Assembly: GCA_023055505.1 (NCBI GenBank)
Contig: JALIRH010000023.1
Span: forward strand, 7,880,423 to 7,944,422
Direction: 5' to 3'
Length of the DNA stretch: 64,000 nucleotides
Origin: Callipepla californica brunnescens
Taxonomy: Eukaryota > Chordata > Aves > Galliformes > Odontophoridae
Shown here one piece after another: positions 53,749 to 61,600 of the stretch. A program made the translations under genes and the position numbers. Within the stretch, counting starts at the first letter, position 1, and each line of letters opens with the position of its first letter. The notes beneath the pieces were generated by a model, which saw nothing but the letters and a program-made list of their open reading frames with translations, ran no database searches and was not told the origin of the DNA.

Positions 53749-54322
53749 TGTCATGGTTTTATGATTTTTGGTACTGGTATTCCACATCATAACATCATGT
53801 ATTGCATTAAGAGTTGAGGAGCTGATACTCCAGCTCCATAGATCATTGATAATTCCAGGTATACCTGTCTCAGAAGAGAAGAAGCACTACATTCCCCAGA
53901 GGACTTTGCGATGCTTTGTATTTTTACGTGTTTTCCGCTCAGAGGGAACAGATAAAAACCCTCAGCGGTCACGGGACACTCTCTTTCCTTCGGGATCGAC
54001 TCAGCAGTGGGTGCTCGCTGCCGTATCGCCTTCAGCGTTAGCGTAAGGCCTTCGGTTTATCGGACACTCTCTCTTGCTCATTTTATTTGATTCATTAGCC
54101 TCAATTCCAATTACATTGTATTATATTGTGTTATTTTGCTTTCTAATATCTTATTTAGTAAATTAGCTTTCCTCCTCAGATCGTTGCCGCTGTTTTGTTT
54201 CTAGGCCCATCTCCCTTTTCCCTTTTCCCTTTTTCCTTGCCCTTTCCTGGGGCGTGGGTCCGTGGGTCCCCCGCACCAATCGTCACGGAACCGGGCCGAT
54301 CCAGCCCGGTAAACCGTTGACA
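53749..54322 (+). repeat. 5' LTR of the provirus
   Basis: It begins TGTCATGG and ends CCGTTGACA. A TATA-like ATAAAAA lies at 53952-53958. A variant polyadenylation signal AGTAAA at 54157-54162 is the best candidate; no AATAAA was seen. A perfect 7-bp stem with 7-nt loop (ACCGGGC/GCCCGGT, 54290-54310) lies near the end of U5, 17 nt before the PBS. Confidence 0.97.
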
Positions 54323-54327
54323 TTTTT

Positions 54328-54345
54328 TGGCGCCCAACGTGGGGC
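54328..54345 (+). promoter_or_regulatory. primer-binding site, tRNA-Lys(CTT)
   Basis: TGGCGCCCAACGTGGGGC is complementary to the 3' 18 nt (nt 59-76) of tRNA-Lys with anticodon CTT. It lies 5 nt (TTTTT) after the LTR CA end. It is the proximal part of a 76-nt full tRNA complement described separately. Confidence 0.97.
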
Positions 54346-54403
54346 TCGAACCCACGACCCTGAGATTAAGAGTCTCATGCTCTACCGACTGAGCTAGCCG
54401 GGC
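54328..54403 (-). tRNA. full-length antisense copy of mature tRNA-Lys(CTT), CCA included, in the provirus leader
   Basis: Read on the - strand, the 76 bases form a complete cloverleaf. The acceptor stem has 7 of 7 pairs (two are G-T). The D stem (nt 10-13/22-25), anticodon stem (27-31/39-43) and T stem (49-53/61-65) are perfect. Anticodon CTT is at nt 34-36 (54368-54370), the T loop is TTCGAGC, the discriminator is G73 and CCA is at nt 74-76 (54328-54330). Nucleotide n maps to position 54404 minus n. The encoded CCA and the exact start at nt 1 show descent from a mature tRNA, not a tRNA gene, since eukaryotic tRNA genes do not encode CCA. A- and B-box sequences are intact, but the nearest Pol III-type T4 terminator on the - strand is about 370 nt away (complement of AAAAA near 53954). 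It is therefore unlikely to make a normal tRNA, although a gene finder could call it one. Confidence 0.93.
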
Positions 54404-54575
54404 AGAGACATACTCTTAGAGTGAATCTCTGTCTCTTGCTAGCAAGCTTATCTGTACTGCAGGTACTGTACGGCATAACACGACCTTGAAGTCTGGGCGT
54501 ACTGCCAGTTGTTCTGGGATATTTGTAAACTTTTTTTTGGGTGCTGCTAGCTTGTTTCAGTAAAGAAAAAAAAAA
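54404..54575 (+). other. provirus leader between the tRNA copy and ORF1
   Basis: Immediately after the tRNA complement, AGAGACA (54404-54410) pairs with TGTCTCT (54430-54436) as a perfect 7-bp stem. This is a possible dimerisation or packaging hairpin. A palindrome TTGCTAGCAAG follows at about 54437-54447. The rest has no recognised motif. Confidence 0.5.
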
Positions 54576-55163
54576 ATGCTCTTGTTTTTTAAACTTCTCT
54601 TAAAGGGGCTGCATTTCATTGTTTTTTCCATTTTAATGCTCAAAATGTACTGGGACTTTTTCCCTGAGCACCTGCAAGATCCTGAGAACTTAAGCAGATA
54701 TTTGAGACAGAAATGTTGCGGCTCAGACAGATCTGAGGAGGCCCAAATTATTTGGGGTCTGGCTTATGCCAATCGGACCTTATTCAATACTATCCCAGCG
54801 AGGCATAGAGTTTCTGAAATAGAGCAAGAGAGTCTCCGAGCCGAGAGGGATAGTGTCCAGATCCAGAAAGAGAGTCTTTTAGCTGACAGTCAGACTCTCC
54901 TGACCACTTTAGACAGCCTCCAGTCTGATCAAGACACCCTCCAGACCAAGCAAGTCGCTTTTCAGTTCGAGAAAGACGCCCTCCAGCCTGAAAGAGATGC
55001 CCTCCAGTCCGAACTCAACAACCCTCAGTCTCAACAAGATGGTCTCCAGTTTGTGCAAGATGCCCTCCAACCTGAAAGAGACACCCTCCTGTCTGAGCGA
55101 GATGTCCTCCTGTCTGAACGGTACTCCTTCAGAACTGAGCGAGGTACCTACCAGCTACAATAG
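54576..55163 (+). CDS. provirus ORF1: hydrophobic N-terminus plus 15-heptad repeat helix; possible gag remnant
   Basis: This 195-codon ORF opens at an ATG with A at -3. Residues 1-22 form a strongly hydrophobic segment with two lysines, like a membrane anchor. Residues 25-80 have no family I recognise. From residue 87 a hydrophobic residue (nearly always Leu) recurs every seven positions: 87, 94, 101, 108, 115, 122, 129 (Phe), 136, 143, then 157, 164, 171, 178 and 185 (Phe), with Pro at 150 the only break. The units resemble D-A-L-Q-P-E-R and derive from a degenerate 21-bp tandem repeat. Usually only one strong hydrophobic residue falls in each heptad, so it may be a weak coiled coil or a single charged helix. 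By position it occupies the gag slot, but no capsid major homology region or zinc knuckle is present. It ends with TAG in the same frame as pol. Confidence 0.7.
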   Translation: MLLFFKLLLKGLHFIVFSILMLKMYWDFFPEHLQDPENLSRYLRQKCCGSDRSEEAQIIWGLAYANRTLFNTIPARHRVSEIEQESLRAERDSVQIQKESLLADSQTLLTTLDSLQSDQDTLQTKQVAFQFEKDALQPERDALQSELNNPQSQQDGLQFVQDALQPERDTLLSERDVLLSERYSFRTERGTYQLQ

Positions 55164-55166
55164 CCC

Positions 55167-57578
55167 GTGCCCCCCAGCCAGGGGGGGGAAAGGGATAATA
55201 GAGTGTATTGGACTGTGTGGTTTCTTTGGCCTGGCACATCAGAACCACAAAATTATAAGGCACTGATGGACACTGGTGCACAATGCACTCTAATGCTCTC
55301 CAGTCACCAAGGGACAGAATTAATCTATACTTCTGGGGTGACTTGGGGTTCACAAGAGTTGACCATGACTCACTCACCTTTTAACAGCCCCATATGGCCG
55401 GTGCGTAAAGCCAGTGGAGAATGGAGGCTGACGGTAAATTACCATGGCCTGAATGAAGTCACACCCCCACTGAGTGTTGCTGTGCTGGACATGCTTCAAC
55501 TCCAGTACGAACTGGAGTCAAAAGCAGCCAAGTGGTATGCCACCATTGACATTGCCAATGCCTTCTTTCCAATTCCTTTGGCCACAGAATGTAGGCCGCA
55601 ATTTGCTTTCACTTGGAGAGGCATTCAGTACACCTGGAACCGTTTGCCCCAGGGGTGGAAGCACAGCCCAACCATTTGCCATGGGTTGATCCAAACTGCA
55701 TTGGAACAGGGCAGTGCTCCTGAGCACTTACAATACATTGATGACATCATTGTGTGGGGCAATACAGCAGGGGAAGTTTTCGAGAAAGGGGAGAGAATAA
55801 TCCAGATCCTCCTGCGAGCTGGCTTCGCTATTAAGCGAAGCAAAGTGAAAGGGCCTGCACAGGAAATTCAGTTCCTAGGAATAAAGTGGCAAGATGGACG
55901 TCGTCACATCCCAACAGATGTGATTGACAAAATTATTGCTATGTCTCCACCCACTAGTAAGACAGAGACCCAAGCTTTTCTGGGTGTAGTGGGCTTTTGG
56001 AGAATGCATGTTCCAAACTATAGTCTCATTGTGAGCCCTCTCTTTCGGGTGACGCGGAAGAAGAATGATTTTGTGTGGGGCCCTGAGCAGCAGCAGGCTT
56101 TTGAGCAAATTAAGCAGGAGATAGCCCGTGCCGTGGCCCTGGGGCCAGTGCGGACAGGACAGGATGTAAAGAACATCCTCTACACTGCTGCTGGAAAGGA
56201 AGGTCCCACTTGGAGTTTGTGGCAAAGAGCTTCTGGAGAGACCCGAGGCCGACCCCTTGGTTTCTGGAGTCGAGCATACAGGGGGTCTGAGGAGCGCTAC
56301 ACTCCAACTGAGAAGGAAATCTTAGCCGCGTACGAGGGGGTTCGAGCTGCTTCCGAAGTAATCGGTACTGAAACGCAGCTCCTTCTGGCACCTCGACTGC
56401 CAGTGCTGAACTGGATGTTCAAAGGAAAGGTTCCCTCTACCCATCATGCTACTGATGCCACTTGGAGTAAGTGGATTGCGCTGATTACACAGCGAGCTCG
56501 GATGGGGAACCTCAGTCATCCAGGAATCCTAGAAGTGATCATGGACTGGCCTGAAGGTAAAAAGTTTGGAACAACCCCAGCAGAGGAGGTATCATGTGCT
56601 AAAGAGGCCCCGCCATACAATGAATTACCAGACAATGAAAAGAGATACGCCCTGTTCACGGATGGATCGTGTCGGATTGTGGGTAAGCACCGCAGATGGA
56701 AATCTGCAGTGTGGAGTCCCACACGACAAGTTGCAGAGGCCACTGAAGGAAAAGGAGAATCAAGCCAATTTGCAGAGGTAAAGGCTGTCCAGCTGGCCTT
56801 AGATGTTGCTGAACGCGAGAGGTGGTCAGTGCTTTATCTTTACACTGACTCATGGATGGTGGCAAATGCCTTATGGGGGTGGTTACAGCAATGGGAACAA
56901 AATGGCTGGCAACGGAGGGGTAAATCTATTTGGGCTGCTGAACTGTGGAAAGATATTGCTGCCCGAGTAAAGAATATGGTTGTAAAGGTGCGCCATGTAG
57001 ATGCTCATGTTCCTAAGAGCCGGGCAACTGAAGAACAGCAAAACAACCACCAGGTAGATCGAGCTGCCAAAGTTAAGGTGACTCAAGTAGACTTGGACTG
57101 GCAACATAAGAGTGAATTATTTCTAGCTCGGTGGGCCCATGAGACCTCGGGCCATCAAGGAAGGGACGCGACCTATAAGTGGGCTAGAGACCGAGGGGTG
57201 GACTTAACTATGGATGCCATCACACAGGTGATCCATGACTGTGATACATGCGCCGCAATTAAACAAGCCAAGAGGATGAAACCTCTTTGGGAGGAAGGGC
57301 GATGGCAAAAATATAAATATGGGGAGGCGTGGCAGGTTGATTATATCACCTTGCCACGGTCTCGCAGTGGTAAGCGTTATGTGCTCACCATGGTGGAGGC
57401 GACCACTGGGTGGCTTGAAACATACGCAGTACCCCATGCTACCGCCCGAAACACCATTCTAGGTCTGGAGAAACAAGTCCTGTGGCGACATGGTACTCCA
57501 GAAAGAATTGAGTCTGATAATGGAAGTCATTTTAAAAAATTCTCTTGTAGATACTTGGGCCAAAGATCATGGCATTGA
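55167..57578 (+). CDS. pol: ERV-L-type pol: protease stub, reverse transcriptase, RNase H, N-terminal and core integrase (truncated)
   Basis: The open frame is 803 codons, numbered from GTG 55167; it has no ATG near its start and is in frame with ORF1 after one TAG. A protease stub has active-site DTG at residues 35-37. By residue 72 the frame is already in RT (NSPIWPV, 73-79), so the protease C-terminus and RT N-terminus are deleted without loss of frame. RT has catalytic Asp128 (motif A), LPQGW (160-164, motif B) and YIDD (190-193, motif C). RNase H carries Asp499, Glu537, Asp561 and Asp631. Integrase shows zinc-site residues His658, His663, Cys692 and Cys695 and catalytic Asp725 and Asp784. 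The frame is lost after Asp784 at A6 (57534-57539), with a stop at 57576-57578, so the catalytic Glu is out of frame. The enzyme core would copy RNA into DNA; this copy lacks a full protease and integrase. Confidence 0.93.
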   Translation: MPPSQGGERDNRVYWTVWFLWPGTSEPQNYKALMDTGAQCTLMLSSHQGTELIYTSGVTWGSQELTMTHSPFNSPIWPVRKASGEWRLTVNYHGLNEVTPPLSVAVLDMLQLQYELESKAAKWYATIDIANAFFPIPLATECRPQFAFTWRGIQYTWNRLPQGWKHSPTICHGLIQTALEQGSAPEHLQYIDDIIVWGNTAGEVFEKGERIIQILLRAGFAIKRSKVKGPAQEIQFLGIKWQDGRRHIPTDVIDKIIAMSPPTSKTETQAFLGVVGFWRMHVPNYSLIVSPLFRVTRKKNDFVWGPEQQQAFEQIKQEIARAVALGPVRTGQDVKNILYTAAGKEGPTWSLWQRASGETRGRPLGFWSRAYRGSEERYTPTEKEILAAYEGVRAASEVIGTETQLLLAPRLPVLNWMFKGKVPSTHHATDATWSKWIALITQRARMGNLSHPGILEVIMDWPEGKKFGTTPAEEVSCAKEAPPYNELPDNEKRYALFTDGSCRIVGKHRRWKSAVWSPTRQVAEATEGKGESSQFAEVKAVQLALDVAERERWSVLYLYTDSWMVANALWGWLQQWEQNGWQRRGKSIWAAELWKDIAARVKNMVVKVRHVDAHVPKSRATEEQQNNHQVDRAAKVKVTQVDLDWQHKSELFLARWAHETSGHQGRDATYKWARDRGVDLTMDAITQVIHDCDTCAAIKQAKRMKPLWEEGRWQKYKYGEAWQVDYITLPRSRSGKRYVLTMVEATTGWLETYAVPHATARNTILGLEKQVLWRHGTPERIESDNGSHFKKFSCRYLGQRSWH

Positions 57579-57987
57579 GTGGATTTATCATATCCCCTAT
57601 CACGCACCAGCTTCTGGTAAAATTGAAAGGTACAATGGATTGTTAAAAACAATGTTGAAAGCAATGGGTGGCGGAACATTTAAGCATTGGGAGAAGCATT
57701 TGGCAGAAGCCACCTGGTTGGTCAACACTCGAGGATCCATCAATCGTGATGGTCCTGCCCAATCCAACTCCCTACCTACTGTAGAGGGAGATAATGTCCC
57801 TGTAGTACATGTAAAGAACATGTTGGGCAAAGCAGTTTGGGTACTTCCAGCTTCTGGAAAGGGCAAACCTCTCCGTGGAACTGTCTTTGCTCAGGGACCT
57901 GGGTCCACTTGGTGGGTGATGCAGAAGAATGGGGATGTTCAGTGTGTACCACAAGGGAATTTGATGTTGGGGGAGTGCAGTCAGTAA
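57540..57987 (+). pseudogene. pol: frameshifted C-terminal integrase segment of pol
   Basis: This continues the integrase in the +1 frame relative to the upstream pol ORF (the open frame runs 57490-57987). It carries the catalytic Glu in the GKIERYNG segment (codon at 57625-57627) and a C-terminal domain rich in Trp and Gly that ends at the stop at 57985-57987. Asp784 and this Glu are 109 nt apart, whereas a D-x35-E spacing needs 108, so a single extra base between them, most likely in the A6 run, explains the break. It has no start of its own and is not expected to be translated separately. No env follows; only about 115 nt remain before the 3' LTR. Confidence 0.9.
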
Positions 57988-58090
57988 TTCCATGTATATA
58001 CTTGTATATATATGTTGTGTGTGTGTATATCTAATTCATGTTAATCATTGTTCTTCTGTATGTATCAAGCATGATGTAACGATGTGGAAT

Positions 58091-58101
58091 AAGGGGTGGA
58101 A
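58091..58101 (+). promoter_or_regulatory. polypurine tract of the provirus
   Basis: AAGGGGTGGAA directly abuts the TG of the 3' LTR, the expected position of the plus-strand primer. A single T interrupts the purines. Confidence 0.8.
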
Positions 58102-58675
58102 TGTCATGGTTTTATGATTTTTGGTACTGGTATTCCACATCATAACATCATGTATTGCATTAAGAGTTGAGGAGCTGATACTCCAGCTCCATAGATCATT
58201 GATAATTCCAGGTATACCTGTCTCAGAAGAGAAGAAGCACTACATTCCCCAGAGGACTTTGCGATGCTTTGTATTTTTACGTGTTTTCCGCTCAGAGGGA
58301 ACAGATAAAAACCCTCAGCGGTCACGGGACACTCTCTTTCCTTCGGGATCGACTCAGCAGTGGGTGCTCGCTGCCGTATCGCCTTCAGCGTTAGCGTAAG
58401 GCCTTCGGTTTATCGGACACTCTCTCTTGCTCATTTTATTTGATTCATTAGCCTCAATTCCAATTACATTGTATTATATTGTGTTATTTTGCTTTCTAAT
58501 ATCTTATTTAGTAAATTAGCTTTCCTCCTCAGATCGTTGCCGCTGTTTTGTTTCTAGGCCCATCTCCCTTTTCCCTTTTCCCTTTTTCCTTGCCCTTTCC
58601 TGGGGCGTGGGTCCGTGGGTCCCCCGCACCAATCGTCACGGAACCGGGCCGATCCAGCCCGGTAAACCGTTGACA
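58102..58675 (+). repeat. 3' LTR of the provirus
   Basis: It has the same 574-bp length and, as far as I can compare by eye, the same sequence as the 5' LTR. It follows the polypurine tract directly and is followed by the CTAAG target duplication. Confidence 0.97.
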
Positions 58676-58680
58676 CTAAG

Positions 58681-61600
58681 GAACTGACACTGAAACCTTT
58701 CCCCATCCTCTGAAATCAATGGATAAAATGGGATGGATCAGACTCAAATTTCCATACCATCAAAATATGTTTGGTACAATATAAGAAAAATCTGAAATGA
58801 ATAGCATGCTTATGGGATCCAGTCTCTTTGCTTTGAAATACAAGGAAATCAGGCACTTTTGGAAAGGCAGGTTAACTACCTTCATATTGAGCCTTATCTT
58901 ACAAATTCTGGAATTAATTTCATAACAACTCCTTATCAAAATTAATATAGCTATATATATAGCAAGTATATCACTTGTCAGAAATAAACAACTACTTCTT
59001 AATTATTATTTACCACTAGTCTGTTTGCTTATCCTGTTAACAACAGAAAACGTGAAGGTATCATTAAAGCCAAAGATTTTGTGTGGCAGTTCAGATGCTG
59101 GCTTTTCATTTTTGTAAAAGAACAAAGTCTGTTATTATTTTATAAGCGAGAACATACATCTGATTTAAGATTGAATAATGCTGGTAAATGAAATTCTCAT
59201 CTCTGACAATTGGATGAATTCTAAGGAAAGGGAAAGGTCTCTTTCTATAGGTTTTGCTTTGTCACCCTTCTGTACTCCACATCAGAAGAACAAAGGCTAT
59301 ATGCATAATGAGGCCATGCAAATGAACTGAAATCAGCAGAAGAACTGTGGGGGATGGGAAGATGTAAAATATGGCCATCAGTATAATGACCAAGGAGTTG
59401 AGAATTTGAATGTTTAATGCTTATACATTCAAGTTCATTTTTCTGACATCTTTTTGAAATGTAGACAGAGCCTTCTGAAAGACCACAATGAAAAGAATTC
59501 TGTTTTGGACCTAAAGGATTAATGTTACTTATCAGACTGCCCAGATACACTGCCCCTCCCTACCTCTTTTTACCTTTATTTTTTAATAATGGAAGCCTGA
59601 TAATAATTAGTAGGGATAATGGAGGAGAGGTGGGAGCCCTGCTATTTGTATTTACAATTAGGGCTTTTTTTTCTTGCCCTGCTGCACTGACTGGATGCCA
59701 GCTCCCCATCTCAGACGTGATGGAAGCTCAGAGTACAATAGGAGCAGAGCAACAATATGAATTACAAATACATGTATATCCTACTGCACAGCCTTTCCCT
59801 CCCCCTCCTTTAAATGAATGTAGTCTAAAAATATCCTGTACTCTAAATTGCTTTACTACTGTAGCAGTGCCTTGCAAAAGCACTACGCTTACTTACAGAA
59901 GAAAACAAAGCCTCAGACCCCAGACAGAAGAATGTTAACGTGAATCTTTTTGCTTCTGACTGTAAATTAACCATAATTTTGAATGTTCTGAGTGATGTTA
60001 CTCTCATTAAATCTCTTAGAGTCCCTGCTCATGTTAAGAGCAATAGTATTTTACTGATGGTGAAATGATAGAAAATATCTCCTTACTTAAAATTTAAAAA
60101 GGGAAAAAATATAGATATTACTTGAAAAGTATATATTGTGTTTTGTTTTTTTTTTTTAATTATTGTGGCTTGCTAAAATTAATTTAAATCAGCTACTGGA
60201 AAATGATTAATCGTAAACCATTTGTTCACAAGATTACTTCGTGAGAAAATAAAAACAGAAAAGAAAAATACCCCACAAGAGTAAACTGAATGCACATTAA
60301 AAACTATTTTTCAATTTTAGAGCCTAATTCACCAGTTCACTTACAACAAATTGCTCACAAGAGCAAGCCACTGATATAAAGAGGTTTACTCAGGTACGGT
60401 TACGCGTGTGTGAGAACTTGCAGAAGCAAACCCTTGTCTGTAAATATTTGGAAAATACATCATTGATGAAATACAGTGTATCCTTCTGTTTACAAGATGG
60501 AAATGTCCACTGGGCAATTGTAAAATGTGCTAATGAAAGGCCTATGTGAAAAATAGCTCAGTATGAACGATTTCCTTTTGAACTAGCTAAGTCCTTTCTT
60601 TAGTTGCTACCAAAAGGAACATTAAAATGAGTCACTCTAGCATTTTAACTCTTCTGTGCAGAATCTTTAGCGCTGCCAATGTCAGAGTGTGGGGCTTAAT
60701 CTGCACAATTGACAAAAACTTATGAACTTTGGCATTCCCAGTGCATTTACACATACACAAGTATATATGTATACACCAAATCATTTTGGTATAGCTATTT
60801 TACACAAATGGAATCTTAAGTAGCTGAAATACTAAAAAACCCAATCAAAATACTCTGCATATATCCAGAAGTCCATAAAACCCTTAAAAAATTGACTCTA
60901 AAAAAAAATTAAATTCACACACACAAAACCCACTGCTAACTGATGGAGATGACACAGGCTGCCTCACAGAGTATTTTCCAGACCTAATTTGCTTCTGATT
61001 TGAAATTCCCGCGAGAATATGGGCAGGCCAGAAATATAAACCACAGAAACAGGAAAAAAAAAAAAAGTGGTGCATGGTGACTTGTAAATACATCCAGGAA
61101 TATCAAGAAGCAGGGATGTTATGATCATGCATTTTACTGGTACACAGTGCTAGTAAACCTGTAAAGCCAGACATCAGCAAGACATAGTATTGCCCACGCT
61201 GCAGAGGGGGAGAGCGTGTGCAAGAGTATGCATGTATGTATGTGTGTATGTAAGCGTGTATGCATGTATGTGTGTGGAAAACAGAAGGGAGAGGGAGGAG
61301 GAAGAGAGAGGTGGGAGAAAGGGAGCGAGGTGGGGACAGGCAGACACAATAAAGCACAATAACATTCCTGCATGTCTAATACCTCAAAGATGCTGTGTTC
61401 CTCTGCACCCTACTGCACTGTATTGCAGTCAGACTCGGAGATTCAATCAATATTTCATCCTTGATTCCAATACTTTTTAACAAGAAAAAATAAAAAATAA
61501 AAAGGAAAAAATATTCCTAGCTTCAGTCACAAGGAAAAATGAAACGTTTAACTTTAATCTGTAGATGTAATGCTGCTTGTATATCTTACATGCTTAACCT

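Larger units (their letters stand above)
53749..58675 (+). mobile_element. young, internally deleted ERV-L-type provirus
   Basis: The 4927-bp element has two 574-bp LTRs (53749-54322 and 58102-58675) that appear identical by eye, flanked by the 5-bp duplication CTAAG (53744-53748, 58676-58680). A PBS lies 5 nt after the 5' LTR, and a purine tract (58091-58101) abuts the 3' LTR. The internal part carries a short heptad-repeat ORF, an in-frame TAG, a pol ORF with protease stub, RT, RNase H and integrase, and a broken integrase end. No full gag, capsid or env is present. LTR identity implies recent integration, so this damaged copy was probably mobilised in trans or broke at reverse transcription. 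ERV-L assignment rests on pol motifs and the 5-bp duplication; HERV-L is named for a leucine primer, whereas this element uses lysine. Confidence 0.95.

Noticed and set aside
53768..54046. 92-codon ORF repeated exactly in both LTRs
   Set aside because: It starts at an internal ATG of the LTR with no recognisable domain; the duplication simply reflects the two identical LTRs.
54331..54403. A functional nuclear tRNA-Lys gene in antisense orientation
   Set aside because: CCA is encoded, the position is exactly the PBS, and no Pol III terminator follows within about 370 nt on that strand, so a copied primer is the better explanation.
57988..58090. Possible env remnant between pol and the 3' LTR
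   Set aside because: Only about 115 nt of TATA/TGTG-rich sequence with no open frame or envelope motif.
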